Assembly (NCBI RefSeq): GCF_036898095.1
Contig: NC_090746.1
Span: 59,802,419-59,866,418, forward strand
Source: Palaemon carinicauda
Lineage: Eukaryota > Arthropoda > Malacostraca > Decapoda > Palaemonidae
DNA: 64,000 nt
Direction of reading: 5' to 3'
Position numbers and translations under genes: made by a program. Shown in pieces: positions 1 through 11,286 of this stretch. How positions within the stretch are numbered: position 1 is the stretch's first letter; each line of letters begins with the position of its first letter. The notes under the pieces are model-generated. The model was given only the letters and a program-made list of their open reading frames with translations. It did no database searches and was not told the origin of the DNA.

Positions 1-2077
1 TAGGCTATCTCCTCCATCATGGCAGTTTCCGAAGGGGAGAAACAAACCGGGGCGGTGGTAGCCCTCTCTTCAGCTGCTCCTTGCTCCAGGATGGCGACTG
101 CTGGCTCCACAGTACAGGGACCCGCGCTGTGCCCTTCGGGAAGGTAAAAACGGCTCTGGGACTTTAGGCCTTGGAGAACTTTGGAGGAGCTCTGGTTCTT
201 GGAAGCTTCCGCGTGGTTGGCCACGATCTTGTCAACGTGAGCCATACCCAGCCTAACATCCCTAGCCAAAGGAAGGGCTAGTGAGGGTCTCTGCTGCACA
301 GGAGCATCTACCAGCCTGCTGAGGCTCGAGAACCAGACTTCGTCCGAGGAGGGCTCGGGTTCGTCCAGCCTGTGGTGACGCCTAATGAGGCCTATCACTC
401 ACCTGTAGGCCGAAACTTCTGCTGCCGAACCTTCCACGCCGTCCTCTACATTCTCCGTAGGACGCTCTACTGCTTGTGACGGAGGGCACCGTACAGGTAG
501 GAGGAATCTTCTTGGAGTGGTCAGGTTTCGGCGGCTCAGGGCGTAGAACGGGCATCGCCGCTGGGACGGAGGTCTGCGTCCTGGACTTATCCCTGCTTAT
601 GGAGGTCCAGGGACCTCCGGCTTGCTCGTCTAAGGGAGTTGCCTCTCTCGTTCCGGTCGACTCATTGTTGATTTGGAGGTTGGGACGCGGCTGCCAGACC
701 GAAGGGGCGACTCTCTCCGCTGGGCGGATGGAGTCGGAACCTTAGCGGGCTTATGCCTGTCTCCGTCGATCGTATCTGCTGCTGGGGACATATCCCACTG
801 GTGAGCGAGCCCTTGGGAGCCAACCCGAGGTGCCCGGAACTGCTGACATTTTCAGAAGTTGGCTTCGTGGAATGACGACCCATTCTTCACCCGGGGAGCC
901 ACTTCTCCGTCTTCCGAGGAGCATGAGTAGGCCTCGACCGAGGAGCCCGAAGACTTGTAGGCTCTCACTGATGGCTCCGAGTCACGCCGCATTGCTGGTG
1001 GGTCCACGCGTCGCTCGGTCGGCGACGAAGGCTCCAGGAAGACGGACGGGAACATAGTTGAAGGCGCTGGAGGGGAGCGGGGGAGCTCCTTGTTGGGGAA
1101 CCAGGTGTCGAACCCCTCTTCCATCCTCAAAGGTGACCTGAAGGGAGTCTTCGGCGGCGCCCACGCAAGAGAGTCTGACGGCAGCGAGTCTTCCTTCTCG
1201 GCGACACCCTCGGCTGCGGAAGCACCTGAAAGACATGTCCACGAGGCGGGAGAAGAGGCTGCAACATTTTTCCCCCACATAGAATCATCCGACACGGGCC
1301 CTGCCTGCACCAGGGTTCCGTCCCTCGAACACACTCCCGTCCCTCCCTCAGGACCCTCACTTGCCTGGAACGACGACAAAACCCCACTATCTCGTAATTC
1401 AGACTCCTGGGGAAGAGCCACAGGCCTCTTCCCCCCAACTGACTTACCTCGTCCCCTACTCTGGGTAGGGGAAGACGGCAGCGAGGCCCTGTCCGAAGAT
1501 ACGACCGGCGAAGCAAGAGGCGAAGAGACGCTCGGTTTCCTAGGCGATCTCTTAGACGACTTCTTTTTCTTAGTGCCGTAGCGCACCCACTGCACCTCGT
1601 TCCAGGACTCGCACTCCGGACACGTGGCTGTAGGGGAACACACACTGCCCCTACACGAAGAACACAAGGAGTGCGGGTCAACTTCAGGCTTAGAGAGGAA
1701 GGCTCCACACGATTTTCCGGCCATAGGCCAGGACAACGACGGGGATGCTCCATTAAGCACTAGTAAGGCACCGCGAGACACAGGAACACAGAGGGAAAAG
1801 GATAAGGGAGAGCACAAAGGGACCGCGTGAGACACAAAGGGTCGCACTGGGCAAGGAGAGCGTCGTGATGTTACTGCGACGTGACCAGAGAACTTACTGG
1901 GGATCGAGACCTGAGCAAGCATGCTCTCTGACCCGGGGTCGCCTCAGGGCGCATATCACTCCGCCAAAGGTTACCCCGCATAGAAAACGGGAGTAGGGTA
2001 AACTTTGGTCAGTTGGGAGGAGATCCCAGATACTCCTAAGAAAGTAGTTCGAGGTAAGTACTCCGTGTTGGAACAAA
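1..2077 (-). mobile_element. DIRS-like retrotransposon fragment D1 (gag and 5' end)
   Basis: This block is collinear and strongly similar to 28480-30763 of element D2, including the Gag coding region and the outer end that reads ...GAGGTAAGTACTCCGTGTTGG then AACAAA. Only the 5' end and gag survive in the window; RT, RNase H and recombinase would lie to the left of position 1 or are lost. The terminal sequence stops about 39 bp from a WDR59 splice donor, so the copy sits in a WDR59 intron in the same orientation as the gene. Small frame changes relative to D2 show it is decayed. Confidence 0.85.
852..1724 (-). pseudogene. Gag-like ORF1 fragment of D1
   Basis: An open stretch of about 290 codons starts at the Met of MAGKSCGAF, the same start seen in D2 at 30364. 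Near the N-terminus is a cysteine cluster of form CxxCxGxxCxxxxTCPEC, followed by a long Ser/Pro-rich, acidic and basic region and a PPxTFPS-like stretch. The cluster suggests a zinc-binding Gag head domain of this DIRS family. The frame closes at 852, whereas matching sequence continues in other frames to position 1 (a LAKDVxLGMAHVDKIVANH-type segment around 200-300), so the gene is frameshifted. Open sequence upstream of 1724 reads through the untranslated leader and was not included. It acts, if at all, as a structural protein of the retrotransposon particle. Confidence 0.7.
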
Positions 2078-2115
2078 CACTATTTACACTTAACTAATGT
2101 AGGAAATTCACCTAC

Positions 2116-2254
2116 CGCTATCACAAAAGTGTTGCGTTCTGCTTGGGAAGGGTGCCATTCACATGCTATTACATCATATTTCTGTTGAGTTCTACTAACT
2201 CTCTTGATGATCTCTGTAGGCCTCTCTAAAGATATAAGTGCTAGATAACGTCGT
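2116..2254 (-). CDS. WDR59: WDR59 internal coding exon (first WD40 repeat)
   Basis: This 139-nt exon is flanked by an acceptor (aattacag) and a donor (gtaggt) on the minus strand. It encodes 46 residues after a split Gly codon, beginning RRYLALISLERP and ending ERNTFVIA, with the motif DVIACEWHP. The order and spacing match the N-terminal WD40 region of WDR59, where a ...SGRRFLYIVNLD... segment precedes a W(D/N)P motif. WDR59 is a subunit of the GATOR2 complex at the lysosome, which relays amino-acid status to mTORC1. The reading frame joins perfectly with the exon at 2968-3017. The next exon is outside the window, beyond D1. Confidence 0.85.
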
Positions 2255-2967
2255 CTGTAATTAAAAATGCAAAAAATTAAATTGTGTAACAATTAACATT
2301 TCTCCATTCAAACTTGTCAATAAGACTCATTTGCTGACAAAATGGCCAAAGAAATATTCAATATTTTGTTTTATAAACAAAACCTGCATGAATAAATCAG
2401 AGACTATCTGCACACATCAAAACATCTTGACCCATCAATTGAGCAGTGGAACATACTTCCCCCAGCTTTGTAAAGATTAAAAAGTAAATGAGATATAATA
2501 AACTGAGAAGTGGTCACTTCCTCCATATAAAAAGGCTCCACAGGTATTCTCATGAAGTACGGTATATCAAGTACAATAATAGAGCGTCCTGAGATTACAT
2601 TAAAAATTTCATTCTTTAAAGATATTTCTAAAATTGTAACAGATCAAAAACTCATTTAAGTGAGATGTAGATAAGCTTAACTCTGGAAGGCTGCATCTCT
2701 TATGAATGAATGAAAAATGAACAAGGATGATGGCCCAATGTGGTAAAATTCATTAATTACTAAACCATCACTATCAAAAAAAGGACAAAATATCTATCTA
2801 CAGGTACTACAAAAAGTTCTATATGAAAATACACTATAGAACGTAACAAAATGTTAATGTAAGAAAGCATAAATTGCATATACAGGTAGCATTAAAAAAA
2901 ATAAATTAAAAATTAATCACAACACATCTACATTAAATACAATGAATACTTGCTTTCCAAAACTTAC
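2255..2967 (-). other. WDR59 intron
   Basis: AT-rich sequence between the two WDR59 exons. No coding potential, RNA gene or recognisable repeat was seen. Both splice sites are canonical. Confidence 0.8.
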
Positions 2968-3017
2968 CCAGCCAGAATAGTGTATTCTCCGTTACAGTCC
3001 AGAGCCATGGCACTAGC
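2968..3017 (-). CDS. WDR59: WDR59 coding exon near the N-terminus
   Basis: The 50-nt exon lies between a consensus acceptor (ttatatttacag) and a donor (gtaagtttt). It reads ASAMALDCNGEYTILAG with the last Gly codon split GG|A and completed in the next exon, giving ...TILAGRRYLALIS across the junction. This corresponds to the QATAMSVDCxGxxAVLSGRR region of WDR59. The 5' exon with the start codon was not found; it should lie at higher coordinates, possibly beyond the large transposon block, or outside the window. Confidence 0.82.
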
Positions 3018-3490
3018 CTGTAAATATAAAAAATATTTTTCTTAAACCATACTTTAATTCCATCACTGCAATTCACACATTTTAGGAAAAGCTTCTAACA
3101 TTTAATTTAATGTACCACACAAAACTTGTACATCTCTAATAATAATTTTTGTTTCACAGACACTAGCTTTGATCAACTACTCTTGCCAAATTAATGAAAG
3201 CTCCCAGGGGGATATCAAGATGTTTCTTGTAATTCTTCAGTCTCTACAAGGGTGAGAAAGAGGTTTAGTGGCTGAATTGTTTTTAAACAAAAAAACATTG
3301 AAAATCAGTAAGCTCTTCAAAGAAGCAAAACCTTCAAGTAGAATCATAAGAGAGTAATATTATCCTTAAATCTATCAATCTTGAGGAGAGAATTCCATAT
3401 GAAGATGCACCTCAAGTTTCACGGAACCTTTCAAGTACTTTATGAAGGATTATGTCACTCTTCTGTTATTTAAAGTAATAAGCAAAAGGT
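3018..3490. other. Non-coding stretch upstream of the WDR59 exon
   Basis: AT-rich DNA between the WDR59 exon acceptor and the outer end of element B1. It is presumably WDR59 intron sequence. Nothing else was recognised. Confidence 0.6.
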
Positions 3491-3734
3491 GATAAATTTG
3501 GAAGTACTTTGTATTTTTCCTAACGATACAAACCTTTAGCTATTTATACAGGGGTATAAATTTCGGCGGAGCTGAAAGGACGGGCCATTAGAATTTGGCG
3601 AGGGTTAACTACTCATCCAGCTAGTTAGTGGGGGGAGTGGGTAGCCAGCTACCCTTCTCACTCACCCTCCTATGACTGTGCTTCACTTTGCTTGGAGGTA
3701 GGACTTTGATGGGGGACAGCGTTGGCGGACAAGT

Positions 3735-3840
3735 ATGTATAAATAGTTAAAGGTTTGTATCGTTATAAAAAATACAAATTACTTTTAAATTTGTCATTCG
3801 TTCCATAACTGGAATACAAACAAATGCTATTTATAGGGGT
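3735..3840. repeat. Internal complementary region of B1
   Basis: The first half (GTTAAAGGTTTGTATCGTTA) is the reverse complement of the B1 left end. The second half (TTCCATAACTGGAATACAAA) is the reverse complement of the right end carried by the related copy B3. This arrangement is the hallmark of DIRS elements and is thought to template the circular replication intermediate. Confidence 0.75.
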
Positions 3841-4329
3841 GACTGACCCATTAGGAGGGCAGATGTCCCTGCCAATCTGGCTTTTGACCTTACCCGGGGT
3901 TCTCCGTAATGTGCAAGTTAGTGCACAAATAAGAAGACCCTAACATCTCGCTGAACCTTGCTAAGCATGGTCTGCGGCTTACACAAGCTGTGTGTTGAGT
4001 TACTAGCAATGCAACTGTCAAGGTATAAGTTATTCCAAGTATTCTAGAATATAACCGAGTTGACCAAGACATTCCCAATACCACCTTACCAGGGTATGGG
4101 GATGCAACAGTACTGTATTGGAACAATACTAGGTTACACAAGGGAGCAAAGGTTTACCTGCAGAGGTTTCAGGTCAGCTTGTGCAGAGGACCAGGATGCT
4201 GATTTCCCCAAGAAAGGGCAGGATGAAGAAAGGAAAAGAGCCAGACATTCCATTTAATTCATTCAGACTAAAACCAGGTAACCAATGTCCTCGACCGTCT
4301 ACTACTTGTCCAATAAGGAGCTTGAGGTA

Positions 4330-5189
4330 CTATACCAGCTGTTGTGCAACTACCACAGGTTCGATAGAAAATATATATAGGTTCCTGTGGGTCACAATTG
4401 CAGGTAGTGGGCGGTGAAAGTTGTCTGACATTTCCACACACCCTCTTGCAACACCTGCGTCACAGAGTAGTTTCTTTTGAAGGCCAGGGACATAGCTATG
4501 CCCGACATCATGAACTCTGGGTTGACATGTTGGAGAGAAATCAGGATTCAGAGCATGGACAATAATCTTGGAAATCCATGCAGAGATGGTGTTTTTTGTA
4601 ATCCTCCACTTGTTTCTGCCCATGCTGATGAAGAGTGAGGGCACTCTGGGCAGAGCTACTGCTGTTTTCTTGAGGAAGCGCCTAAAACATCTTACTGGGC
4701 ATAGTAAATGATGATCTGGGTCATCAGTTACAGTGAGGAGACTTGTTATCCGGAAGAAGTCAAATCTAGTATCTGAAACCCCCCGATTCTGAGTCTTGGC
4801 AACAAACTCAAGGACGAAGCTGAAGTTTAACTCTCTCCATCCCCTTGAATAGGCAACTTCATATGAGAGACCATGAAGTTTGATAACTTATTTGGTCGAA
4901 ACCAAGGCAAGAAGAACACCGTCTTCCAAGTTGGGTGGCGATCTGTTGCCTGGTGTAATGGTTTGTAGGGAAGGCCCTTTAAGGACCGAAGAGCTCGAAC
5001 CTCATTCCAAGGGGATCTCACTTCAGACTGAGGACAGGTAAGTTCATAACTACATATGAGGGAAAGTTCTAATGATGAGGAAATGTCCTTTCCTTTTGGT
5101 TTAAAGGCGAGACTTAAGGCTGAACGATAGCCTTTAATCGCTGAAACAGAAAAGCGCATTTCTTCCCAGAAATACAGGAGGAACTCCAC
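4330..5189 (-). pseudogene. Tyrosine recombinase remnant of B1
   Basis: Two separated open pieces (4330-4644 and 4827-5189) match the recombinase of DIRS elements. The N-terminal piece has the MEFLLYFWEEM...SAIKGYRSALSLAF core-binding segment. The C-terminal piece has RITKNTISAWI followed by a box that reads HDVG where active recombinases have HxxR. The catalytic Arg is therefore lost, and frameshifts separate the pieces. This protein would integrate the circular cDNA; the copy cannot be functional. Confidence 0.75.
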
Positions 5190-5282
5190 TATTGCTGGAA
5201 TAGTGGCATCGAGCGGAGAGATACACCCTCCATGACACCAACCACAGAAGACGTTCCACTTCGCCTGGTAGACTAAAGCTGA

Positions 5283-5714
5283 CTATTTTTGCAGATATCC
5301 AGACATACTCTTTGCAACTTGATGCAAAAATTCTCTCTTGAGTGAGGAGATGCTGGATAGTCTCCAGGTGTGAAGACTTAGCGAAGCTACTCTCTGGTGT
5401 AAAATGTTGGCATATATTTGTCTGAGTAGATCATATCGTGGCGGAAGTTTTCTCGGAGGCTCTGACAGGAGCTGCAGAAGATCCGGGAACCCTTCTGCGT
5501 GATGCCACATCGGAGCTATGAGGGTCATTGAAAAATTGACTGATGTTCTGGCCTTGCTGAGTACTCTTCTCATCAGACAGAATGGTGGGAATGCGTAAAC
5601 GTCGATGTTGTCCCACCGTTGTTGGAATGCATCTTGCCAGAGAGCCCTGGGGTCTGAGACTATGGAGCAGTACAGCGGGAGTCTGAAGTTCAAGGCCATT
5701 ACAAATAGATTCAC
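5283..5714 (-). pseudogene. IDLFA...FPPF segment and recombinase N-terminus of B1
   Basis: The 143-residue frame begins near MNLFVMALN and contains DVYAFPPFCLMRRVLSKA and MTLIAPMW. These correspond to the IDLFA(T/S)..N..LP..., YAFPPF and LVAP.WP blocks found between RNase H and recombinase in DIRS elements, often described as a methyltransferase-like domain. It runs on into the recombinase N-terminus. It ends about 25 bp from a gag fragment, marking a deletion of the whole RT-RNase H region. Confidence 0.65.
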
Positions 5715-5738
5715 ATAAAGTCAGGACTTAGTTGACTA

Positions 5739-5978
5739 CTAGATGATCCAAAGACCATACCATCTTCGTTTCAAGATGGTATTGGCCCACAGGTCCACTA
5801 CCTGGTGGGCCAGAAACTCAATGATGCAGGTGCCTGAGAAAGGGAAGGTCTCCATAGCCTTTCTGGTACTTTCCTTGGCAAAATCTTCGGTCCGTACAGG
5901 AATACCCACAGATCCCAACCAAAGATCTAGCCACGAAGTCGCCTGGATGGCGTAGTTCGCGTCCTCCTCTTGGTTCAA
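5739..5978 (-). pseudogene. Gag fragment of B1 next to a deletion joint
   Basis: The frame contains SWLDLWLGS, then ESTRKAMETFPFSGTCIIEF and a NTILKRR tail. The equivalent in D2 is SSWLDWWAS...LLSYQSIAQAANRILRKRD at about 28250-28460, part of the Gag C-terminal half. No RT sequence separates it from the methyltransferase-like segment, so roughly 2 kb of pol is missing. The remaining gag-like sequence (6000-7250, minus) has no long frame. Confidence 0.6.
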
Positions 5979-7329
5979 GATCTCCGATGCTGAGAACGCA
6001 ACCAGACGAGGTGAGCCTCTCTAGAGAAATTCCCTTCGTCATATCCTCGAGAGCTTGGAGGCAACCTTATGCCAGGCAATCTTCAAACACCGGAACCAGG
6101 GCAGAGCCGCATTGGGCTAGGCTCATGACCCCCTCTGCAGATCTTGAGTCCTGGAAGAGGACTTTGGAGCTGTCTTGGAATCCTTTGACTCCCTCTTGAG
6201 AAAAGTAAGGAAAAAAAAAAAAATGTTTCCAAAACCGAAGGTCTATATGCGATGACTAGGAACCTCTACAGGATCAGCAGCTGAGATGGGGTCCTCTCCA
6301 GGAGATTCTTCCGTCAGGGAGGGTTGGGGAGAGTCCGAGAAAGACTCCTCCCTCTTAGTGCCTCCCAGGTGGAAAGATGAGGCATCAATAGGTTGAGGCA
6401 GGGATGACCTCTAATCAGCATCAGCTTGACCAAGGATGATGGTAACTCGTCAGGAACTACTCTCTTCCTCTTCAGGGGAGACGCAGCTATAGTTCGTTGT
6501 CTTGAGTCAGTTGAGACGGTAGAATCCCCCAGAGAAACACCGGGAGCTTCCACAGGACGAGAAGGAATAATACTAGGCCCGAAGGCCCTGATTATGGCCC
6601 TGAACCCCGGCTGTTTGCTAAGAGATGCACTGTCCGAAAGATCCCCTCAAGGGAACGAGGCCGAAAGGTCCTTTCAAGGAGTCTTCATCCAAGATGAAGA
6701 ACACTTAGGAAGCGATGATGGAGGTTCCTTTCTCGGAGCTGGTAGTTTCGGAATCCTAAAAACCTGAAACTTGCCCTCTTTCTCTTTCCCCACCGGGAGC
6801 ACTGTTATACGTTTGCGGGGAGGGGAATGGGGCGACAGTGAACGGTCAGAGGGAGCCTTACCCTTTCTGGAAGCAAGAATTAAGGCTCTTGCTGGAGGCG
6901 CGACCTGGAAAGGGTCTTACCTTTCTGCTGCTGGGAGGATGACATTGCCTGGCAATCCTCTCTTGGCTGAAAGTGGTTATTCACATTTGCACTCATAAGT
7001 CGAGTGGTTGATGGCCGCTGACGTGTTGGCTAACGCTGAAGTATCACTGGGTGCTGGTGCGCTGGAGAGCCTGGCAATCAGTCATAATGCTGGACGCTGG
7101 TGTGCCGTTGATGGCTGCTAATGAGCAGGTGAGCATCTGACAAGAGAACCGGTGCTGGGCCGACGATTGACGAGGTAGCGATTTGTGAATCGTCGGAGAG
7201 CGATGCCAGAGCGACCAGGGGTTACGAGAAGCCGTAAAAATGTTCTGGTCAACCGATAGAAGAAATTGGTCTGCTGTACGGCGAGTTGGCAATTGACAAG
7301 TAGGCGATTGACGAGGAGCATGCCTAAGC

Positions 7330-7445
7330 GAAGAGGCCCGACGAGTAGGCGTATGCCGAGCAGGCGCTTGACGCGTAGGCAAAAGCCGAGCAGGCGCTTG
7401 ACGCGTAGGCAAAAGCCAAGCAGGCGCTTGACGCATAGGCCAACA
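7330..7445. repeat. 30-bp minisatellite in the gag region of B1
   Basis: About 3.5 copies of a 30-bp unit containing GCGCTTGACGCGTAGGCAAA are seen, with a few substitutions. Diverged related motifs (GACGAGTAGGC, GACAAGTAGGCG) extend to about 7270. It lies at the gag side of the element, comparable with the arrays in B2 and C1. Confidence 0.8.
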
Positions 7446-7879
7446 AAAGTAGGCCTACAAGCGCACAAAAATGAAAGATTAGTCCGGGTGGATTATTTGA
7501 CACGCTTAATCTACCGAAACATCTTAACTAGGTGCTCGCTAACCTAACCCTTGGTTGTATACATAAATTAGTGTTCCGCAATTTCAAGACGTGTCCCAAC
7601 GAACTACAATCTTAACAGACAGCTAAGAATATGACAAATTCGAAGATAATATGTTATTTTTATTAGTAAAATAAATTTTTGAATATACTTACCCGATAAT
7701 CATGTAGCTGTCAACTCCGTTGCCCGACAGAATTCTATGGAGGGATACGCCAGCTATCACAATACTAGAAGGGGGTGTACTTACCAGCGCCACCTGTGGC
7801 CAGGTACTCAAGTACTTCTTGTTGACACCTCCTCAATTATTCCTCGGTCCACTGGTTCTCTATGGGGAGGAAGGGAGGG

Positions 7880-7990
7880 TCGATTAAATCATGATTATCG
7901 GGTAAGTATATTCAAAAATTTATTTTACTAATAAAAATAACATTTTTGAATATTAAACTTACCCGATAATCATGTAGCTGATTCACACCC
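7880..7990. repeat. Internal complementary region of C1
   Basis: The sequence GATTATCGGGTAAGTATATT to about 7945 is the reverse complement of the element's left outer end. The following TTTTTGAATATTAAACTTAC to 7985 is the reverse complement of its right outer end. This gives exact element boundaries. Confidence 0.85.
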
Positions 7991-8365
7991 AGGGGGGTGG
8001 GTGAAAACCAGTGTACAAGATTAAAGGATAGCTAAGTATCCCGTATTTCATATAATCAGTTATCCACAATAACAATGAAATAATAAGTACCTGGTAAGGA
8101 AGTCGACTTGAACCGTTACTCTGCCTTTAATAAGATCGTCTTCCTTACTGAGCGCAGCGTTCCTCTTGGGAGGCTGAATCAACTCAAAGGTGCTAAAGTA
8201 TACAGGGCTGCAACCCATACTAAAGGACCTCATCACAACCTTTAACCTCGGCGCTTCTCAAGAAAGAATTGACCACCCGCCAAATCAACAAGGATGTGGA
8301 AGGCTTCTTAGCCGACCGTACAACCCATAAAAAGTATTCAAGAGAAAGGTTAAAAGGTTATGGGA

Positions 8366-9182
8366 TTATGGGAATGTAGTGGCTGAGCCCTCGCCTACTA
8401 CTGCATTCGTTGCTACGAATGGTCCCAGGGTGTAGCAGTACTCGTAAAGAGACTGGACATCTTTGAGATAGAATGATGCGAACACTGACTTGCTTCTCCA
8501 ATAGGTTGCATCCATAACACTCTGCAGAGAATGGCTCTGTTTGAAGGCCACTGAAGTAGCCACAGCTCCCACTTCATGTGTCCTTACCTTCAGCAAAGCA
8601 AGGTCTTCTTCCTTCAGATGAGAATGTGTTTCTCTAATCAGAAGCCTGAATAGTAAGAAACTGAGTTCTTAGAACTTGGAAAAGAAGGTTTCTTGATAGC
8701 ACACTATAAGGCTTCTGATTGTCCTTGTAAAGGTTAAGACCTTTTTAGATAGTACCTAAGAGCTCTAACTGGGCAAAGTACTCTCTTCAGATCATTCCCC
8801 ACCAAGTTGGACAGGCTTGGGATCTCGAACGACTTAGGCCAAGGACGTGAAGGAAGCTCGTTTAGCAAAAACCGAGCTGCAAGGAACATGTAGCCGTTTC
8901 AGATGTGAAAACAATGATCCTGCTGAAGGCGTGGATCTCACTTACTCTTTTAGCTGTTGTCAAGCACACGAGGAAAAGAGTTTTTAATGTGAGGTCCTAA
9001 AAAGAGGCTGATTGGAGAGGTTCAAATCTTGATGACATAAGGAACCTTAGGACCACGTCTAGATTCCAGCCTGGAGTGGACAACCGACGTTCCTTTGAGG
9101 TCTCAAAAGACCTAGGGAGGTCCTGTAGATCTTTGTTGGTGGAAAGATCCAAGCCTCTGTGGCGGAAAACCGCTGCCAACAT
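8366..9182 (-). pseudogene. Tyrosine recombinase remnant of C1
   Basis: The C-terminal frame (8366-8596) has KVRTHEVGAVATSVAFKQ, then TYWRSKSVFASFYLKD, ending in a GEGSATTFP tail. The second catalytic box should be HExR; here the Arg is Gly. The W and the Tyr nucleophile (SFY) remain. An upstream frame (8997-9182) has MLAAVFRHRGLDLSTNKDLQ, matching the core-binding domain of C2. Frameshifts and stops lie between them. The enzyme family inserts DIRS circles by site-specific-type recombination; this copy is dead. Confidence 0.75.
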
Positions 9183-9319
9183 ACTTCTGTAACCCTTGAT
9201 CGTAGGAGCTGAAAGGGATCTTACTTTCCTTAGATATAACAGGAAGTCAGCAATCTGGGTTACAGTGGTACTGGTTGAGGAAACTGCATTGGTCTTGTAC
9301 CAGCTACGGAAGACTTCCC

Positions 9320-10229
9320 CTATAGACTGATAGATACTGAGAGTGGATGTTCTCCTTGCTTTGGCAATCGCTCTGGCTGCTTCCTTCGAAAAGCCCCTAG
9401 CTCTTGAGAGTCTTTCGAAAGTCTGAAGGCAGTCAGACGAAGAGCGTGGAGGATTGGTGTACCTTCTTTACGTGAGGTAGACTTAGAAGGTTCACTCCTA
9501 GAGGAAGAGTCCTGGGAATGTCGACCAGCCATTGCAGTACCTCTAAGAACCATTCTCTCGCGGGCCAGAGCGGAGCCAACCAACGTCAGCCGTGTCTCTT
9601 TGTGAGAGGAGAACTTCTGAAGTACCCTGTTGACAATCTTGAACGGCGGGAATGCATACAGGTCGAGATGGAACCAATCCAGCAGAAAAGCATCCACGTG
9701 AACTGCTGCTGGGTCTGGAATCGGAGAACAAAACAACAGGAGTCTCTAGGTTATCGAGGTAGTGAACAGATCTATGGTTGGCTGACCCCACAGGGCCCAA
9801 AGTCTGCTGCAAACATTCTTGAGAAGGGTCCACTCTGTGGGGATGACCTGACCCTTCCGTCTGAGGTGATCTGCCATGACATTCATACCGCCCTGAATGA
9901 ACCTCGTTACCAGTTAGCTTTCGATCTTTAGACCAGATGAGTAGGTCCCTTGCGATCTAGAACAACTTCCACGAAAGAGTCCCTCCCTGCTTGAAGATGT
10001 AAGCCAGGGCTGTGGTGTTGTCAGAGTCCACCTCCACCACTTTGTTAAGCTGGAGGGACTTGAAGTTTATCAAGGCCAGAATAACCGCCAACAACTCCTT
10101 GCAATTGATGTGAAGTGTCCTTTGCTCCTGATTCCAAGTTCCCGAGCATTCTTGTCCGTCCAAAGTCGCACCCCAGCCCGTGTCTGATGCGTCCGAGAGG
10201 AGACGGCGGTCGTGTTTCTGAACAGCCAA
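9320..10229 (-). pseudogene. RNase H and methyltransferase-like remnant of C1
   Basis: The frame at 9957-10229 carries LLSDASDTGWGATLDG, INCKELLAVILAL and VDSDNTTALAYIFKQGG, i.e. the Asp, Glu and Asp positions of an RNase H fold. The frame at 9320-9736 continues with PDPAAVHVDAFLLDW and LYAFPPFKIVNRVLQK, the block between RNase H and recombinase. A break separates the two. The RNase H would degrade the RNA template during cDNA synthesis. Confidence 0.75.
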
Positions 10230-10432
10230 AGGTAGACTTCCTTGAGAAGAAAGCTGTTCTTACACCACGCGAGAGAAGACCTCCTCTCTTCGGAAACAGG
10301 AACTGAGACCGTCTCTAGCGTCATGTCCTTTATCCAGTGAGCAGCTAGATGATACTGAAGGGGGGGGAGGTGGAGTCTCCCTAACACGATGAACAGGGCC
10401 AGCGATGAAAGTGTCCCTGTTAGACTCATCCA

Positions 10433-10847
10433 CTACCTGACTGAGCATCGGTTCCTTCTCAGCATGCTCTGGATGCATTCTAGGGCTTGGAAGATCCTTG
10501 GGGCCGACGGAAAAGTCCGAAAAGCTCGACTCTGAAGATCCATACCCAAGGAGACAATGGTCTGGGATGGGACGAGCTGAGACTCCTCAAAATTGACCAG
10601 GAGGCCCAGTTCCTTGGTCAGATCCATAGTCCATTTGAAAATCTCCAGACAGCGACGACTTGTGGGAGCTCTTAAAAGCCAGTCGTCTGACGGAGCCGGA
10701 CACAAGATCATGGTACTGCTGCACAGTCTGTGAACTGTCAATCATGGGCAAGCGAGGAAGTACAGTGACAACCCGAATCTGTCTAGACTGTCTGGGTCGT
10801 ACAGACAAACTCCTTATCGGGTTGCTGAGGTTGCCGCACTGCGTCAC
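10433..10847 (-). pseudogene. Reverse transcriptase C-terminal half of C1
   Basis: The frame contains SDDWLLRAPTSRRCLEIF, the position of the YxDD catalytic motif (normally YFDDWL), then LTKELGLLVNFEESQLVPSQ and VSLGMDLQSRAF, the thumb-side motifs of DIRS RT. The N-terminal palm motif (IDLxDAYFHIP) is not found upstream. Sequence at 10850-11280 has no recognised domain, so a deletion is likely. Confidence 0.7.
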
Positions 10848-11286
10848 AACAAGTCACTTCTGTTGGTTGTTGAACGTCTTCCCCGTGACACATTGACTCC
10901 GTAAACAAAAAATCCTCTAACAAGGACTAAGCTTGGACTGCATGTCTTGTAACACAGCTCAAGGTCTATGGGAGCAGGTGTGGTAACAGACGGGATTAGC
11001 GACTGAAGTGGAACCATTACCTTCCCTGGAAGCATGTTATGCTTAAATAAAAGTCCATAGGAGGCTATGCAGCTAAAGGCTCCCTCCAAATGACAGAGTC
11101 CTCAAGGGAATATCAGAAGGAGGGAGAAAAGAACTTTCTCATCTACAGGGACCATATCCTAGAAAAGCTAAGTTCTCTCAGTGAGGGTTCACTGGTGCAA
11201 AAGCAGCAGACTAGAAGGCAACGTTATGAAACTGCTTGACAGTCTAGTGAGTTGGCAACAACCAAAGATGTGTGACTGAGAAGCAT

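Larger units (their letters stand above)
3491..7450 (-). mobile_element. DIRS-like element B1, 3' part with internal deletion
   Basis: The left outer end (GATAAATTTGG..., TATTTTTCCTAACGATAC) is followed at about 3735-3840 by the ICR, which contains the reverse complement of that end joined to the reverse complement of the B-type right end (TCCATAACTGGAATACAAAC). Downstream on the minus strand are decayed recombinase, methyltransferase-like and gag segments. RT and RNase H are absent. No matching right inverted end was found before 7630, so the right boundary is approximate and the copy is truncated. Flanking motifs match B2 and B3. Confidence 0.75.
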
